Part shown: piece after piece, positions 18,510 to 27,691 of the stretch
Layout: the number at the start of each line of letters is the position of its first letter
How positions within the stretch are numbered: the first letter of the stretch is position 1
DNA from: Barnesiella propionica
GTDB lineage: Bacteria > Bacteroidota > Bacteroidia > Bacteroidales > Barnesiellaceae
Assembly (NCBI RefSeq): GCF_025567045.1
Contig: NZ_JAOQJK010000008.1
Span: 111,535 to 175,534 of the forward strand
Direction: 5' to 3'
DNA length: 64,000 nt
Translations under genes and position numbers: made by a program
The notes under the pieces: generated by a model
Told to the model about the DNA's origin: nothing
Seen by the model: the letters and a program-made list of their open reading frames with translations, nothing else
The model's database searches: none

Positions 18510-20240
18510 ATGAATAAATTCAAAATAACAGTGGTCTTGCTTTTGTGCGGGTTACTTATGTCATGCGGAACCGGACGAAAGAGCATAAAAGCGGAATCAG
18601 GACTCTCACCACAAGAACAGAGAAAATTCGATTATTTTTTTCTGGAAGCATTACGTATGAATTCTTTGGAAAAAGAAGATGCTGCATTCGATCTTTTGAA
18701 AAGAGCTGCGGAGATAGATACGGCGAGTGCTGTCGTACAATATGAATTGTCTACATATTATTTACAGGTAGGTCAGACCGAAAAAGCATATAACAGTCTG
18801 CATGCGGCTGCCGAAAAGGAAAAAGATAATTTTTGGTATAATACTTTGTATGCGCGGCTGGCAAGCCGCTTAGGACAGTATGATGAAGCTATACGTGTGT
18901 ATAAGCGTCTCGTTGCACAGAATCCGGGAAAACCGGAGATCAATTATTCTTTAGCAGAGGCGTATGTCAATAAAGGTGATTTTAAAGAAGCAATTGCTTG
19001 TTATGATCGTTTGGAAGAGTCTATGGGGAAAATGGATCTGATTACGGCTCAAAAGATGGCTTTATATCATAAAGCAGGCGATGAGAAAAGTGTTATTGCT
19101 GAGGCTGAAAAACTGGTGGCTGCTTATCCCAAGAATATAGCTTATATGATGTTGCTGGCAGATGTTTATATTGAGGCAGGCAGGGACTCGGATGTATTGG
19201 AGTTATATAAAAAAGCAGAAGAGGAAGATCCTAATAATGGGTATTTATTACTTTCCCGTGCCGGATATTATGAGAAAAAAGGAGATATAGAGGCTTATGA
19301 AGCGGAAATCCATAATGCCCTTCTTAATATGAATCTCGATATAGAAACAAAGTTGAGGATATTTACGACATACATAAGTGACAAGTTACAGAAAAAAGAG
19401 AATTTAGACCAGATAGAACCATTGTTTAAGGAGATGCTGGAGATATATCCTCAGGAGGAATCGGTTCATAAGTTGTATGCCAGTTATTTATTGTCCCGTC
19501 AGGAATTTGACAAAGCAAAAGAGCAGTTGTCTGTTGCCGTAGATCTGAACCCCGCGAATATAGAGAGCTGGATGCAGCTGATGGGTATTGCGATGAACCG
19601 TAAGGATTTTTCTTCGGTCGTGGAAACCGGAAAAAGAGCATTGACTTATTTGCCGGAAGAGAAAGACTTGTACTTGTATACTTCGGTGGGTTATAGCCAG
19701 ACAGGAAGTTATGATGAAGCGGCCGCTTTGTTGGAGAAGGGGCTCGGTTATGTAGCCAAGGAGGATGTGAATACTATTTCGGATTTTTATGGCCAGTTAG
19801 GAGATGTTTATCATAGCGCCGGAAAACCGGAAAAGGCGTATGAAGCTTATGAAAAGGCTCTGGAGTATAATAGTCGTAATGTGGGTGTACTGAATAATTA
19901 CAGTTATTATTTGTCCCTGGAGAAAAAAGATTTGCAGAAAGCGGAGAGAATGAGTGCCGAGACGGTAAAGGCCGAACCGGACAATGCGACTTTTCTGGAT
20001 ACTTATGCCTGGATATTTTTTCAGCAAGGAAATTACACTCTTGCAAAACTGTATATGGAAAGTGCAATGAGTAAGACGAAGGAAGAAAGTCCCGATATGC
20101 TCGAACATTACGGTGATATTCTTGCTAAACTGGGACAAATGGAAGAAGCGGTCGAAAATTGGAAGAAATCAAAAGAGGCCGGAAATGAATCTCCGGTATT
20201 GAAAAAGAAAATAGAATTGAAAAAATATATCGAACCATGA
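18510..20240 (+). CDS. TPR-repeat lipoprotein
   Basis: 576 aa from the ATG at 18510; a longer frame overlapping dut by 38 bp lacks a proper signal sequence at its start. The signal has lipobox GLLMSC (Cys about residue 19). The rest is a chain of about 12-14 tetratricopeptide units, for example DAAFDLLKRAAEIDTASAVV, YDEAIRVYKRLVAQNPGKPE, FDKAKEQLSVAVDLNPANIE and PEKAYEAYEKALEYNSRNVG. It is probably a periplasmic or outer-membrane-bound scaffold. The gene stops 4 bp inside the DUF4292 gene start. The set dut-TPR-DUF4292-EnvC looks like a conserved Bacteroidales order, pointing to an envelope-assembly job; the exact partner is unknown. Confidence 0.88.
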   Translation: MNKFKITVVLLLCGLLMSCGTGRKSIKAESGLSPQEQRKFDYFFLEALRMNSLEKEDAAFDLLKRAAEIDTASAVVQYELSTYYLQVGQTEKAYNSLHAAAEKEKDNFWYNTLYARLASRLGQYDEAIRVYKRLVAQNPGKPEINYSLAEAYVNKGDFKEAIACYDRLEESMGKMDLITAQKMALYHKAGDEKSVIAEAEKLVAAYPKNIAYMMLLADVYIEAGRDSDVLELYKKAEEEDPNNGYLLLSRAGYYEKKGDIEAYEAEIHNALLNMNLDIETKLRIFTTYISDKLQKKENLDQIEPLFKEMLEIYPQEESVHKLYASYLLSRQEFDKAKEQLSVAVDLNPANIESWMQLMGIAMNRKDFSSVVETGKRALTYLPEEKDLYLYTSVGYSQTGSYDEAAALLEKGLGYVAKEDVNTISDFYGQLGDVYHSAGKPEKAYEAYEKALEYNSRNVGVLNNYSYYLSLEKKDLQKAERMSAETVKAEPDNATFLDTYAWIFFQQGNYTLAKLYMESAMSKTKEESPDMLEHYGDILAKLGQMEEAVENWKKSKEAGNESPVLKKKIELKKYIEP

Positions 20241-21067
20241 AACATATAATAATATGTTTGTCAGTAATTTCTTTATTATTTGCCAGTTGTAAAACTCCTA
20301 AAAGCGCAACTGAAATACCCGTTCGGGTCAAGTCGGAAGTGAAAAAACAATATGACCGCATATTGGAAAAACATAACGAGTGGAAAACGTTTACGGCAAA
20401 GGCAAATATTTCTATTTCTCAGAAACAAGGAAGTTCTATAAGTTCGGCATTGCAGATACAGATGATCAGGGATAGTGTCATACTGGTATCGGTGCGCCCT
20501 CTGCTCGGCTTTGAGGTGGCCCGTTTTCAGATGACAAAAGACAGTGTAAAGGTTGTTGAAAAGATGGGAAAACGCTGTATTGCAGAAGCATTGCCTGCAC
20601 TCGGCAGTATGTTCCCGTCCGGAATGTCTTTGACGGTTGCGCAGGATGTTTTGATCAACCGCATATTCTTGTTGGGAGACGATGAATTAAACAAAAATAA
20701 TTTTTCTTCTTTCGATATAAAGGAAGAAGACAGCGAATCCTGGTGGATGTCTCCACTGGAACAACCGTCTTCATTTAATTATGATTTTCTTTTGCAGAAT
20801 GACCGGTTGGTTACTACGATGGTTTCCAGCAAAAGTGGAAATAAACAGGTAGTATGTAATTATACGCAATTTGAAACTGTGGGTGGCCATGAGTTGCCGC
20901 AATGGGTACAGATAAAGACGAGTGGATTCTCTTCCGCACCTTCTTTATCGTTGCGTTATGATGTTTCTTCTATTTCCTGGAATAAGAATGTAAAAAATGA
21001 ATTCCCCGATATATCACGTTATTCTCAAGTTTCAATAGATATGTTGTTAAAAATGTTCGCTAAATGA
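20237..21067 (+). CDS. DUF4292 lipoprotein (LolB/LppX-like fold)
   Basis: 276 aa. Lipobox LLFASC (Cys about residue 17) follows a short signal. The body shows the DUF4292 pattern: EWKTFTAKANISI, SALQIQMIRDSVILVSVRPLLGFEVARFQMTKDSVKVVEKMGKR and a C-terminal SLSLRYDVSSISWNKNVKNEFPDISRY. The repeated β-strand layout resembles the half-barrel of LolA/LolB-type lipid-binding proteins, so lipoprotein or lipid handling at the outer membrane is plausible but inferred. Its ATG overlaps the TPR gene stop by 4 bp and its stop overlaps the EnvC-like ATG by 4 bp. Confidence 0.85.
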   Translation: MKHIIICLSVISLLFASCKTPKSATEIPVRVKSEVKKQYDRILEKHNEWKTFTAKANISISQKQGSSISSALQIQMIRDSVILVSVRPLLGFEVARFQMTKDSVKVVEKMGKRCIAEALPALGSMFPSGMSLTVAQDVLINRIFLLGDDELNKNNFSSFDIKEEDSESWWMSPLEQPSSFNYDFLLQNDRLVTTMVSSKSGNKQVVCNYTQFETVGGHELPQWVQIKTSGFSSAPSLSLRYDVSSISWNKNVKNEFPDISRYSQVSIDMLLKMFAK

Positions 21068-22326
21068 AAAGACTTTTAGCTATATTTTTGTTTACAGTAA
21101 TTCCTTTGCTTGCTTTTTCCGATGTTCCTTCTATGAAGGATCTGAAGCAGCAACAAAGAGAGGCGTTAAAAGCAATAGAAGAAACCAGTAAGAAGCTGGC
21201 TTCTACAAAGAAAAATGCCCGTAATTCTTTATATGAACTGAATGCAATTACATCCGAAATAAAAACGCAGAGGGGAATCATCGAAACTTTGAATAAAGAG
21301 ATTTCTATGGTGAACCGACGGAATAGGGCTGTAAGTGATACGATTTATTTGTTGCAGAAAGAACTGAATGCGAAGAAAGCCAGTTATGCTAAAGCTGTCC
21401 GGGGCATGGGACACCGTCATTCCGAATATGATGAACTAATGTTTATTTTTTCAGCGTCGTCCTTGAGCCAGTCATACCGGAGAGTACGTTATTTGAAAGA
21501 ATATTCGGCCTGGAGGAAACGACAGGCTTCGGAAATTATTTCCCGTCAGGAAGAGCTAAAAGTACAAAAAGCGAAACTGGAGAGAATTATAGCAGAAAAA
21601 AAAGCATTGTTAGGGGAACGGAATGTAGAGGCTGAAAAATTAAAGAAGAAAGAAAATAGTAAGCGGAGTATTGTTGCTGACCTGAAAAAGCAGGAAAAGA
21701 GTTTGCAGAGGGATTTGAAAAAAAGGCAGCAACAGGCCGATGCTCTTAACCGTAAACTAGAACAACTGATTGCGGAGGAAGAACGCAAAGCTGCTGAAAG
21801 GGCGGCGAAACTGGCTCAAAAAGAAAGTACCGGAAAAAAAGGATCGGAAGCGGCCTCGAAACCTAAATCGACAGGCGGATATAAAATGACAAAAGAGGAG
21901 CAAGCTCTTTCAGGCAGTTTCGAGAAGAATAAAGGTCGTTTACCTTTTCCGCTTTCGGGCAGTTACCGGATCGTAGGGCATTTCGGTATGCAACAACATC
22001 CTGAATTGAAATATGTGAAAATTAATAATAACGGCATTGAGATACAAACGACTCCCGGGAATGTGGCGAAAACTGTATTTGGCGGGGTTGTTTCAAGGGT
22101 ATTTGTTACGCCGGGTTATAATACATCGGTAATTGTACGGCATGGAAATTATCTGACGATTTATGCTAATTTGAGCGAAGTGTATGTCAAAGCCGGAGAT
22201 AAATTATCGGCCCGACAGAGTGTCGGTAAAATATATTCCGATCCTGAAGAAGGAAACAGGACTATTCTCCATTTTCAGATATGGAAAGAAAGAACGAAAC
22301 TCGATCCTGAACAATGGATTAACTAA
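21064..22326 (+). CDS. EnvC-like murein hydrolase activator (coiled coil + LytM/M23 domain)
   Basis: 420 aa. Signal peptide (LLAIFLFTVIPLLAFS), then a long coiled coil from about residue 22 to 260, rich in Lys/Glu/Gln, with FIFSASSLSQSYRRVRYL in the middle, as in EnvC. The LytM domain spans about 295-420. Its metal ligands look incomplete: the usual GxD is GIEI, the YAHL histidine is Asn (YANLSEVYVKAGD) and the first His of HLHF is missing (ILHFQIW). This fits an activator that switches on an amidase and does not cut peptidoglycan itself, as E. coli EnvC does for AmiA/AmiB. The amidase partner is not in this window. Confidence 0.9.
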   Translation: MKRLLAIFLFTVIPLLAFSDVPSMKDLKQQQREALKAIEETSKKLASTKKNARNSLYELNAITSEIKTQRGIIETLNKEISMVNRRNRAVSDTIYLLQKELNAKKASYAKAVRGMGHRHSEYDELMFIFSASSLSQSYRRVRYLKEYSAWRKRQASEIISRQEELKVQKAKLERIIAEKKALLGERNVEAEKLKKKENSKRSIVADLKKQEKSLQRDLKKRQQQADALNRKLEQLIAEEERKAAERAAKLAQKESTGKKGSEAASKPKSTGGYKMTKEEQALSGSFEKNKGRLPFPLSGSYRIVGHFGMQQHPELKYVKINNNGIEIQTTPGNVAKTVFGGVVSRVFVTPGYNTSVIVRHGNYLTIYANLSEVYVKAGDKLSARQSVGKIYSDPEEGNRTILHFQIWKERTKLDPEQWIN

Positions 22327-22354
22327 CTTCGGATGCTTAAGTAGAAGAGATACT

Positions 22355-23287
22355 ATGGAAATAAAAAGATATACGCCGGAGAATAAAATATTATGGAATT
22401 CTTTTGTGAATTCTTCCAAGAACGGCACATTCCTTTTTCTCCGGGAATATATGGAATATCATGCCGACCGGTTTACCGATCATTCTTTATTGGTGTATGA
22501 AGGAAATAAATTATTGGCCGTTCTGCCTGCCCATGAAGTGGGAAATGCTTTTTATTCCCATCGTGGATTAACCTATGGCAGCCTTGTATTGTCTGTAAAA
22601 AATACATCCGGTGAAGTCTTGGATATATTTGGCACTATAGTTTCTTATTTAAAAGAAAACGGTTTTATTTCCTGGGAATATAAATGTGTTCCTCATATAT
22701 ATCATACTTATCCGGCTGAAGAAGATTTGTATGCTTTATTCCGTTATAATGCAAGGTTAATAGCCCGTAATATTTCTATTGCCATTCCTATGGAGAATCG
22801 TATTCGGTTCAGCCGGGTACGTCGCAGGGCTATTTCACGGGCCGACGAAGAAGGTGTAGTTATACGAGAATCTAATAACTTCGTTCCTTTCTGGAAGGTT
22901 CTTACTGAAAATTTGCAATCACGCTTCGGGGTATTTCCCGTTCATACAGTAGAGGAGATTACTTATTTAAACTCTTTATTTCCTGACAGAATCCGTTTGT
23001 TTGATGCATGGTTGGGAGATGAAATCATAGGAGGATGTACGGTTTATGATACGGGACAGACTTTACATGTGCAATATTCATCTGCAACTCCTCATGGAAA
23101 AGAGATTGGCGCAATAGATGTTTTGTATCGCCATTTAATCGATCAGGTATATATACATAAAAAATATATAGAATTCGGACAATCGACAGAGCAGATGGGA
23201 CATTATTTAAATAAAGGGCTCATAGCACAAAAGGAAGGATTCGGAGGAAGAGGTGTCGTTTATGATATCTACCAACTTGACATATAA
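22355..23287 (+). CDS. FemAB/GNAT-like acyltransferase of a surface-glycan block
   Basis: 310 aa from MEIKRYTPENKILW; earlier in-frame ATGs lie inside the EnvC-like gene. The N-terminal half has NSFVNSSKNGTFLFLREYMEYHADRF and LLAVLPAHEVGNAFYSHRGLTYGSLV. The C-terminal half has FPDRIRLFDAWLGDEIIGGCTVYDTGQTLHVQYSSATPHGKEIGAIDVLYRHLI. This is the FemAB / BioF2-like acetyltransferase fold often found next to sugar flippases and glycosyltransferases, where it may add an acyl or aminoacyl group to a glycan or lipid-linked sugar. The substrate cannot be read from the sequence. It lies 8 nt upstream of the flippase gene. Confidence 0.75.
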   Translation: MEIKRYTPENKILWNSFVNSSKNGTFLFLREYMEYHADRFTDHSLLVYEGNKLLAVLPAHEVGNAFYSHRGLTYGSLVLSVKNTSGEVLDIFGTIVSYLKENGFISWEYKCVPHIYHTYPAEEDLYALFRYNARLIARNISIAIPMENRIRFSRVRRRAISRADEEGVVIRESNNFVPFWKVLTENLQSRFGVFPVHTVEEITYLNSLFPDRIRLFDAWLGDEIIGGCTVYDTGQTLHVQYSSATPHGKEIGAIDVLYRHLIDQVYIHKKYIEFGQSTEQMGHYLNKGLIAQKEGFGGRGVVYDIYQLDI

Positions 23288-23295
23288 TCCTTATA

Positions 23296-24738
23296 ATGGA
23301 GAAAACGGAAGACATAAGAAATTATCGGCGTATAGTGAAAGCGACCGGATTATTCGGAGGCGTTCAGGTCATTAATATTTTATGTTCGCTCGTTAAGACC
23401 AAATTGATTGCAGTTTGGCTTGGAGCCGAAGGCGTCGGGCTCATCGGATTATACAATACGACGGTGGATATGATGACTTCTCTTACGGGCCTCGGATTAA
23501 GGAACAGTTCGGTAAGAGATATTACGCATGCTGTGAAATCGGGGGATGAAAGAAAAATTCAGGAAACTAAATTAGTGGTTCGTCGTTGGTCCTGGTTCGT
23601 CGGATTATTGGGTTCGGTTGTTTTACTGACTTTGGCGCCTTGTCTCAGCCGCTGGACTTTTGGTAATGACAAATATATGTGGGGATTTGTTATCCTTTCG
23701 TGTACGATGTTGTTGAAAGCTTTAACCGATGGAGAGCAGGCTATTTTACAAGGGAGTAAACGACTTAAGAAACTTGCCCGATGTTCGGTATGGGGAGCGG
23801 TAGCCGGCACGGTTTTTTCCCTTCCGTTGTATTATTTCTTCGGACTGGATGGTATTGTGCCTTCTTTGGTATTGTATGCCGTTTCACTGTGGACCGCAAC
23901 TTTTTTGTCACGGGATAAAGAGCCAATGCGCAGTGTGGAATCATTGTCATATAAAGAAACCTGGCAAAAAGGGCGTACAATGGCTTCTTTGGGAATATTT
24001 ATGACTGTAAGTGGTTTTGTTACCACTTTATTTTCATATCTTTTTATTACTTATCTGAATTACCGGGGAGGAACGGCCGATGTCGGTTATTATCAGGCCG
24101 GATATACACTGGTCACCCGTTATGTGGGACTTATATTTACTGCGATGGGTATGGAATATTATCCCAGACTTTCTGCCGTGAGCGAAGATAAAGAGACGTT
24201 ATCAAAATATGTTTCACAGCAGGCGGAAATATCTTTATTGATTTTAGCCCCGTTAGTTTGTATGTTTCTTATATGCCGGGAGTGGATCATACATTTGTTA
24301 TATACATCGCAGTTCGTAATAATAGAAGGTTATCTTTCCTGGGCTATTTTAGGTACGTTATTTAAAGCTGTTTCGTGGTCTTTAGGTTTCATTTTATTGG
24401 CTAAAGGAGTCGGTAAATTGTTTTTAATAACCGAGATTTTATCTAATTTGACACTGTTTGCACTGAATCTTGGAGGATATCATTTCTTGGGACTTACGGG
24501 TATCGGTATTTCTTATATGGCGGGATATTTTATATATATGACAGGCATGTATATTCTTTGCCGCATGAAATATGGAATTCGTTTTAATAGATCATTCAGG
24601 TCTGTTTTTATAATCATATTGGTTCTGTGTCTGGGTACTTTTATATCCTATATGTTCAGATTAAACTGGTTAATGATGGGAATAACGATATTCGTATGTT
24701 TATATTCTATGATATATCTGAAGAAGAAAATTTTATAA
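23296..24738 (+). CDS. Wzx-type O-antigen / lipid-linked glycan flippase
   Basis: 480 aa with about 12-14 hydrophobic helices and few charged loops. The N-terminal part (GLFGGVQVINILCSLVKTKLIAVWLGAEGVGLIGLYNT) is characteristic of the MATE-like polysaccharide transporter superfamily (O-antigen translocase branch), as is RTMASLGIFMTVSGFVTTLFSYLFITYL in the middle. It would flip an undecaprenyl-linked oligosaccharide across the inner membrane. The neighbours are an acyltransferase and glycosyltransferases; a Wzy polymerase and an initiating sugar-phosphate transferase are not seen here. Confidence 0.87.
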   Translation: MEKTEDIRNYRRIVKATGLFGGVQVINILCSLVKTKLIAVWLGAEGVGLIGLYNTTVDMMTSLTGLGLRNSSVRDITHAVKSGDERKIQETKLVVRRWSWFVGLLGSVVLLTLAPCLSRWTFGNDKYMWGFVILSCTMLLKALTDGEQAILQGSKRLKKLARCSVWGAVAGTVFSLPLYYFFGLDGIVPSLVLYAVSLWTATFLSRDKEPMRSVESLSYKETWQKGRTMASLGIFMTVSGFVTTLFSYLFITYLNYRGGTADVGYYQAGYTLVTRYVGLIFTAMGMEYYPRLSAVSEDKETLSKYVSQQAEISLLILAPLVCMFLICREWIIHLLYTSQFVIIEGYLSWAILGTLFKAVSWSLGFILLAKGVGKLFLITEILSNLTLFALNLGGYHFLGLTGIGISYMAGYFIYMTGMYILCRMKYGIRFNRSFRSVFIIILVLCLGTFISYMFRLNWLMMGITIFVCLYSMIYLKKKIL

Positions 24739-24748
24739 ATGTGGGGAT

Positions 24749-25600
24749 ATGAAACTTAATATTTTGATTTGTACATTTAATGACGGGATATATCGTGTAC
24801 CTGATGTTTTATTGCCTCAGAGAGAAGATGTGTCATATATTGTTTCATTTCAATATACTGAGCAAAGTTTCTTGGTACCTGAAATATTAATTAAAAGACC
24901 GGATGTAAAGGTTTATTCATATTTGGGAAAAGGCTTATGCCGCAATCGTAATTATGCGCTTTCACATGCTTCGGGTGATTTGGCTATGATTGCCGATGAT
25001 GATGTCCGTTATAAACCGGAGTATATAGATGAAATTATTGATATATTTAGTAAAGAAGACAGTCTTGATGTTTTATTAGGAAAAATAAAAACCGAAATCG
25101 GAGATCCCCCGTATAAAAAGTATCCCGCCCGTTCGTTTAAATATGAAGGACTGAGTAGAAAATATCATGCATCCTCTGTAGAAATGGTCTTTCGTATCAA
25201 TAAAATTAAAGATTATCTCTTTTTTGACGAACGTTTCGGGTTAGGCAGCGAATATTTGTCGGGAGGAGAAGAAACGATCTTTTTACATGATTGCATTAAC
25301 AGGTCTTTATTGGTAAAATATTTTCCGGTTGATATTGTAGAACATCCCTATGAAAGTTCGGGAAAAAATAAAAATTCGTTTCTTTCATTAAGGACGAAAG
25401 GAGCTGTCTATAGTTATGTTTATGGAAAAACCGCATTCTTGTATATCGGTAAGGAAGTTTTATCTTTATGGGTGAAGAAAAGACTTAATCCTTTCTTTAC
25501 GCTTAGATATTTATTAGAAGGGATGAAATATCAGCGTACATCAGTAAAATTCAGGTTTAATGTGCCGACCAAAAATCAAGATATTGCTGAGCCACTTTAA
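24749..25600 (+). CDS. Family 2-like glycosyltransferase
   Basis: 283 aa. A GT-A fold starts with LNILICTFNDGI, continues with GKGLCRNRNYALSHASGDLAMIADDDVRYKPEYIDEII (the metal/nucleotide DxD-like stretch is ADDDV) and has a later acidic loop LGSEYLSGGEETIFLHDC that may hold the catalytic base. This resembles GT2 enzymes of capsule or O-antigen loci. The donor and acceptor are unknown. Its last 44 bp overlap the end of the convergent glycosyltransferase gene on the other strand. Confidence 0.82.
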   Translation: MKLNILICTFNDGIYRVPDVLLPQREDVSYIVSFQYTEQSFLVPEILIKRPDVKVYSYLGKGLCRNRNYALSHASGDLAMIADDDVRYKPEYIDEIIDIFSKEDSLDVLLGKIKTEIGDPPYKKYPARSFKYEGLSRKYHASSVEMVFRINKIKDYLFFDERFGLGSEYLSGGEETIFLHDCINRSLLVKYFPVDIVEHPYESSGKNKNSFLSLRTKGAVYSYVYGKTAFLYIGKEVLSLWVKKRLNPFFTLRYLLEGMKYQRTSVKFRFNVPTKNQDIAEPL

Positions 25601-26657
25601 TGTGGTCATGATGCCTTTTGATGAATTCATGACTTTCAAAAGCCAGTTGCGGAATTTTTCTTTTGGATTTAATTAAATTTTCAAGTTTAATATAAATATC
25701 TTCCCGGCAGGGCTTTACATTGATGATAGGATGTAGTTCCTTTTCTCCGATAAAATCATACATTTCGGCTTCTCCTCCACTGACCGCTATAATTCCCTGG
25801 GCCATAGCTCCCAGTGCATTCGTGGCAGGCGTATAAGAATAAAGTTGGTCTAGTAAAACATCTGCTTTATTCATCATAATTTTATATTCGGTCAAAGGAA
25901 TGGATTCGGCTTTAAGAATATTACATTCTCGTGGGTAGTCGTTTTTTATAGTTCTCAATATGTCGTATAGAATATCTGTCCCTTTAATAATAGACCTGTC
26001 TTTCTGAATTCCAATGAAGAAATTCACCGTTTGCGGAAAAGCTGATATTTCTTTTAAAGGATGTTGTGCCAAATTAATAGGAATGGGAATGTATCCTAAT
26101 TTATTTTTATACTTGTTTTCATAAGAAATGTAATATTCATATAAGCAGGCTATTATGCCGTTTGTTTCTTGCGCAATTTCATGATTGGGTTTTTCATTAG
26201 GTCCTCCGATCCAGGCATTGATTATATTTTGACGTTCTGGAAATTGTAGCGGCTTACCGTTGATGAAGAAATCGGAATAACATAATTTTTTTTGCTCGAG
26301 ACAGGTTTTAACATAATAATGATCGGTGCCTAATGCGCTGAGGAATATTTTTTTATTGTGTTTTTTTAGAAATCGGAAAATCATTAAATTCTTTTCGGGC
26401 CGTAAATCAAAAAAAACCGGATTTTTGATTTGTACTATGTCGTATCCTTTAAAATCTTTACAGTGATATAATACTTTGGAAAGATATTTTACGGAGTCGA
26501 TAATGCCGTTGCTTTTGCGTATGAGGCTGATGTCCCGTGAGTTGTCCATCCAATGAGAACCATTGGAAGCAACGGTAACCTGATGTCCCAAGCTTCTTAA
26601 TCCTTCGGCTAATGTCCAATGTAAATTGCTGGCTTCTCCTAATAACAATATCTTCAT
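25557..26657 (-). CDS. GT-B glycosyltransferase (GT4-like), inverted in the glycan block
   Basis: 366 aa. The N-terminus MKILLLGEASNLHWTLAEGLRSLGHQVTVASNG is typical of GT-B enzymes, and the C-terminal half contains IKGTDILYDILRTI, MNKADVLLDQLYSYTPATNALGAMAQGIIAVSGGEAEMYDFIG (an EX7E-like donor-binding region) and ends in VAQQYLDFWSAH. There is no membrane segment. It probably uses a UDP- or GDP-sugar for a cell-surface glycan. It is read opposite to its neighbours, overlaps the preceding gene by 44 bp at the 3' ends, and has its own promoter box (TATATTTG, minus strand, 26679-26686). Confidence 0.82.
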   Translation of the reverse strand: MKILLLGEASNLHWTLAEGLRSLGHQVTVASNGSHWMDNSRDISLIRKSNGIIDSVKYLSKVLYHCKDFKGYDIVQIKNPVFFDLRPEKNLMIFRFLKKHNKKIFLSALGTDHYYVKTCLEQKKLCYSDFFINGKPLQFPERQNIINAWIGGPNEKPNHEIAQETNGIIACLYEYYISYENKYKNKLGYIPIPINLAQHPLKEISAFPQTVNFFIGIQKDRSIIKGTDILYDILRTIKNDYPRECNILKAESIPLTEYKIMMNKADVLLDQLYSYTPATNALGAMAQGIIAVSGGEAEMYDFIGEKELHPIINVKPCREDIYIKLENLIKSKRKIPQLAFESHEFIKRHHDHIKVAQQYLDFWSAH

Positions 26658-26678
26658 GAAACTCTTTATTTGTAGTTA

Positions 26679-26736
26679 CAAATATACGATTTTTGTATAT
26701 TACTATTTATGTGGGAATTTATAATTTGTATATTTG
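26679..26736. promoter_or_regulatory. Divergent promoter region for two glycosyltransferase genes
   Basis: A minus-strand TATATTTG (26679-26686) lies 21 nt upstream of the inverted glycosyltransferase ATG, and a plus-strand TATATTTG (26729-26736) lies 16 nt upstream of the next glycosyltransferase ATG at 26753. Both match TAnnTTTG perfectly; neither has a clear -33 TTTG. The plus-strand box lies inside a longer possible reading frame starting at 26693, which argues for the 26753 start. Confidence 0.5.
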
Positions 26737-26752
26737 CTTTAAAAGAAGTTTT

Positions 26753-27691
26753 ATGCGAGAAATCATGTCGATAGTTGTCCCCGTTTTCAATCGGGAAAAA
26801 TGGATTGAAAAGATGTTTCTTTCTGTACGGGAGCAAACATATCGTCCGTTAAGATTGATCTTGGTTGATAATGGTTCGACAGATTCTTCCTTGTCTGTTT
26901 GTCATCGGTTAAAATCGGAATATGAGACGGATGATTTTACGGTTGATGTTTTACAGGAATTAAAACGGGGAGCCAATGCTGCCCGTAACAAGGGATTCTC
27001 TGAAGTGAAAAGTAGGTATGTTATGTTTTTTGATTCCGATGACGTTCTGTTGCCCATGACAGTTTCTTTATATATGAAGGAATTCAACGATAATCGGGAA
27101 CTGGATATTGTTGCCGGTTTTGTCCGGTTTGTCACCGGAGACGGGCAGAGGTTGTTCTCTAAAACATCTTTTAAAGATCCGTTGAAGTCACAAATATTAT
27201 ATGGGATTTTGGGTACACAGCGTTTTGCAGTGAGAACAGAATTATTAAGATCGGTAGGAGGCTGGAGTGAAGAACTGATGCGCTGGCAGGATTGGAATCT
27301 TGGTGTCCGGCTGTTGTTAAATACTTCCCGTATCGGATGGATAAAAAAAAATCCTTTGGCAGATATATATTTGCATGAGGATAGTATTAGCGGAGTGAAT
27401 TATTCTTCGTCCAGTAAAGATATAACTCTTTCTCTGGATCGTACATTTGAAGCTGTGATGGAGAGCAACATTCCGAATAAATGTTATTTTGCGAAACTTA
27501 TTTCTTTTAAACGTATAGTAATGGCCGGAATATATAGCTATGAGGGTTGTGATGACGGAAAGGTGTTATATAGGGAAATAATAAAAGATGTTCCGGATAT
27601 TTATTTAAAAAGTTTATTCCGCATTAGTTACCGGCTTGCTTCTGTTACCGGCCGGGGTTTTTCTTTTTTAGCCGATTGGTTTATCCGGTGA
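26753..27691 (+). CDS. Glycosyltransferase family 2
   Basis: 312 aa from MREIMSIVVPVFNREKWIEKM. The GT-A pattern is clear: LRLILVDNGSTDSSLSVC, RGANAARNKGFSEVKSRYVMFFDSDDVLLPMTV (DxD motif DSDD) and GGWSEELMRWQDWNLGVRLLLN. The end RLASVTGRGFSFLADWFIR looks like a C-terminal amphipathic helix. It presumably adds one sugar to a surface glycan together with the nearby flippase. Its stop codon directly abuts the stop of the convergent M20 peptidase gene, with no terminator between them. Confidence 0.88.
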   Translation: MREIMSIVVPVFNREKWIEKMFLSVREQTYRPLRLILVDNGSTDSSLSVCHRLKSEYETDDFTVDVLQELKRGANAARNKGFSEVKSRYVMFFDSDDVLLPMTVSLYMKEFNDNRELDIVAGFVRFVTGDGQRLFSKTSFKDPLKSQILYGILGTQRFAVRTELLRSVGGWSEELMRWQDWNLGVRLLLNTSRIGWIKKNPLADIYLHEDSISGVNYSSSSKDITLSLDRTFEAVMESNIPNKCYFAKLISFKRIVMAGIYSYEGCDDGKVLYREIIKDVPDIYLKSLFRISYRLASVTGRGFSFLADWFIR

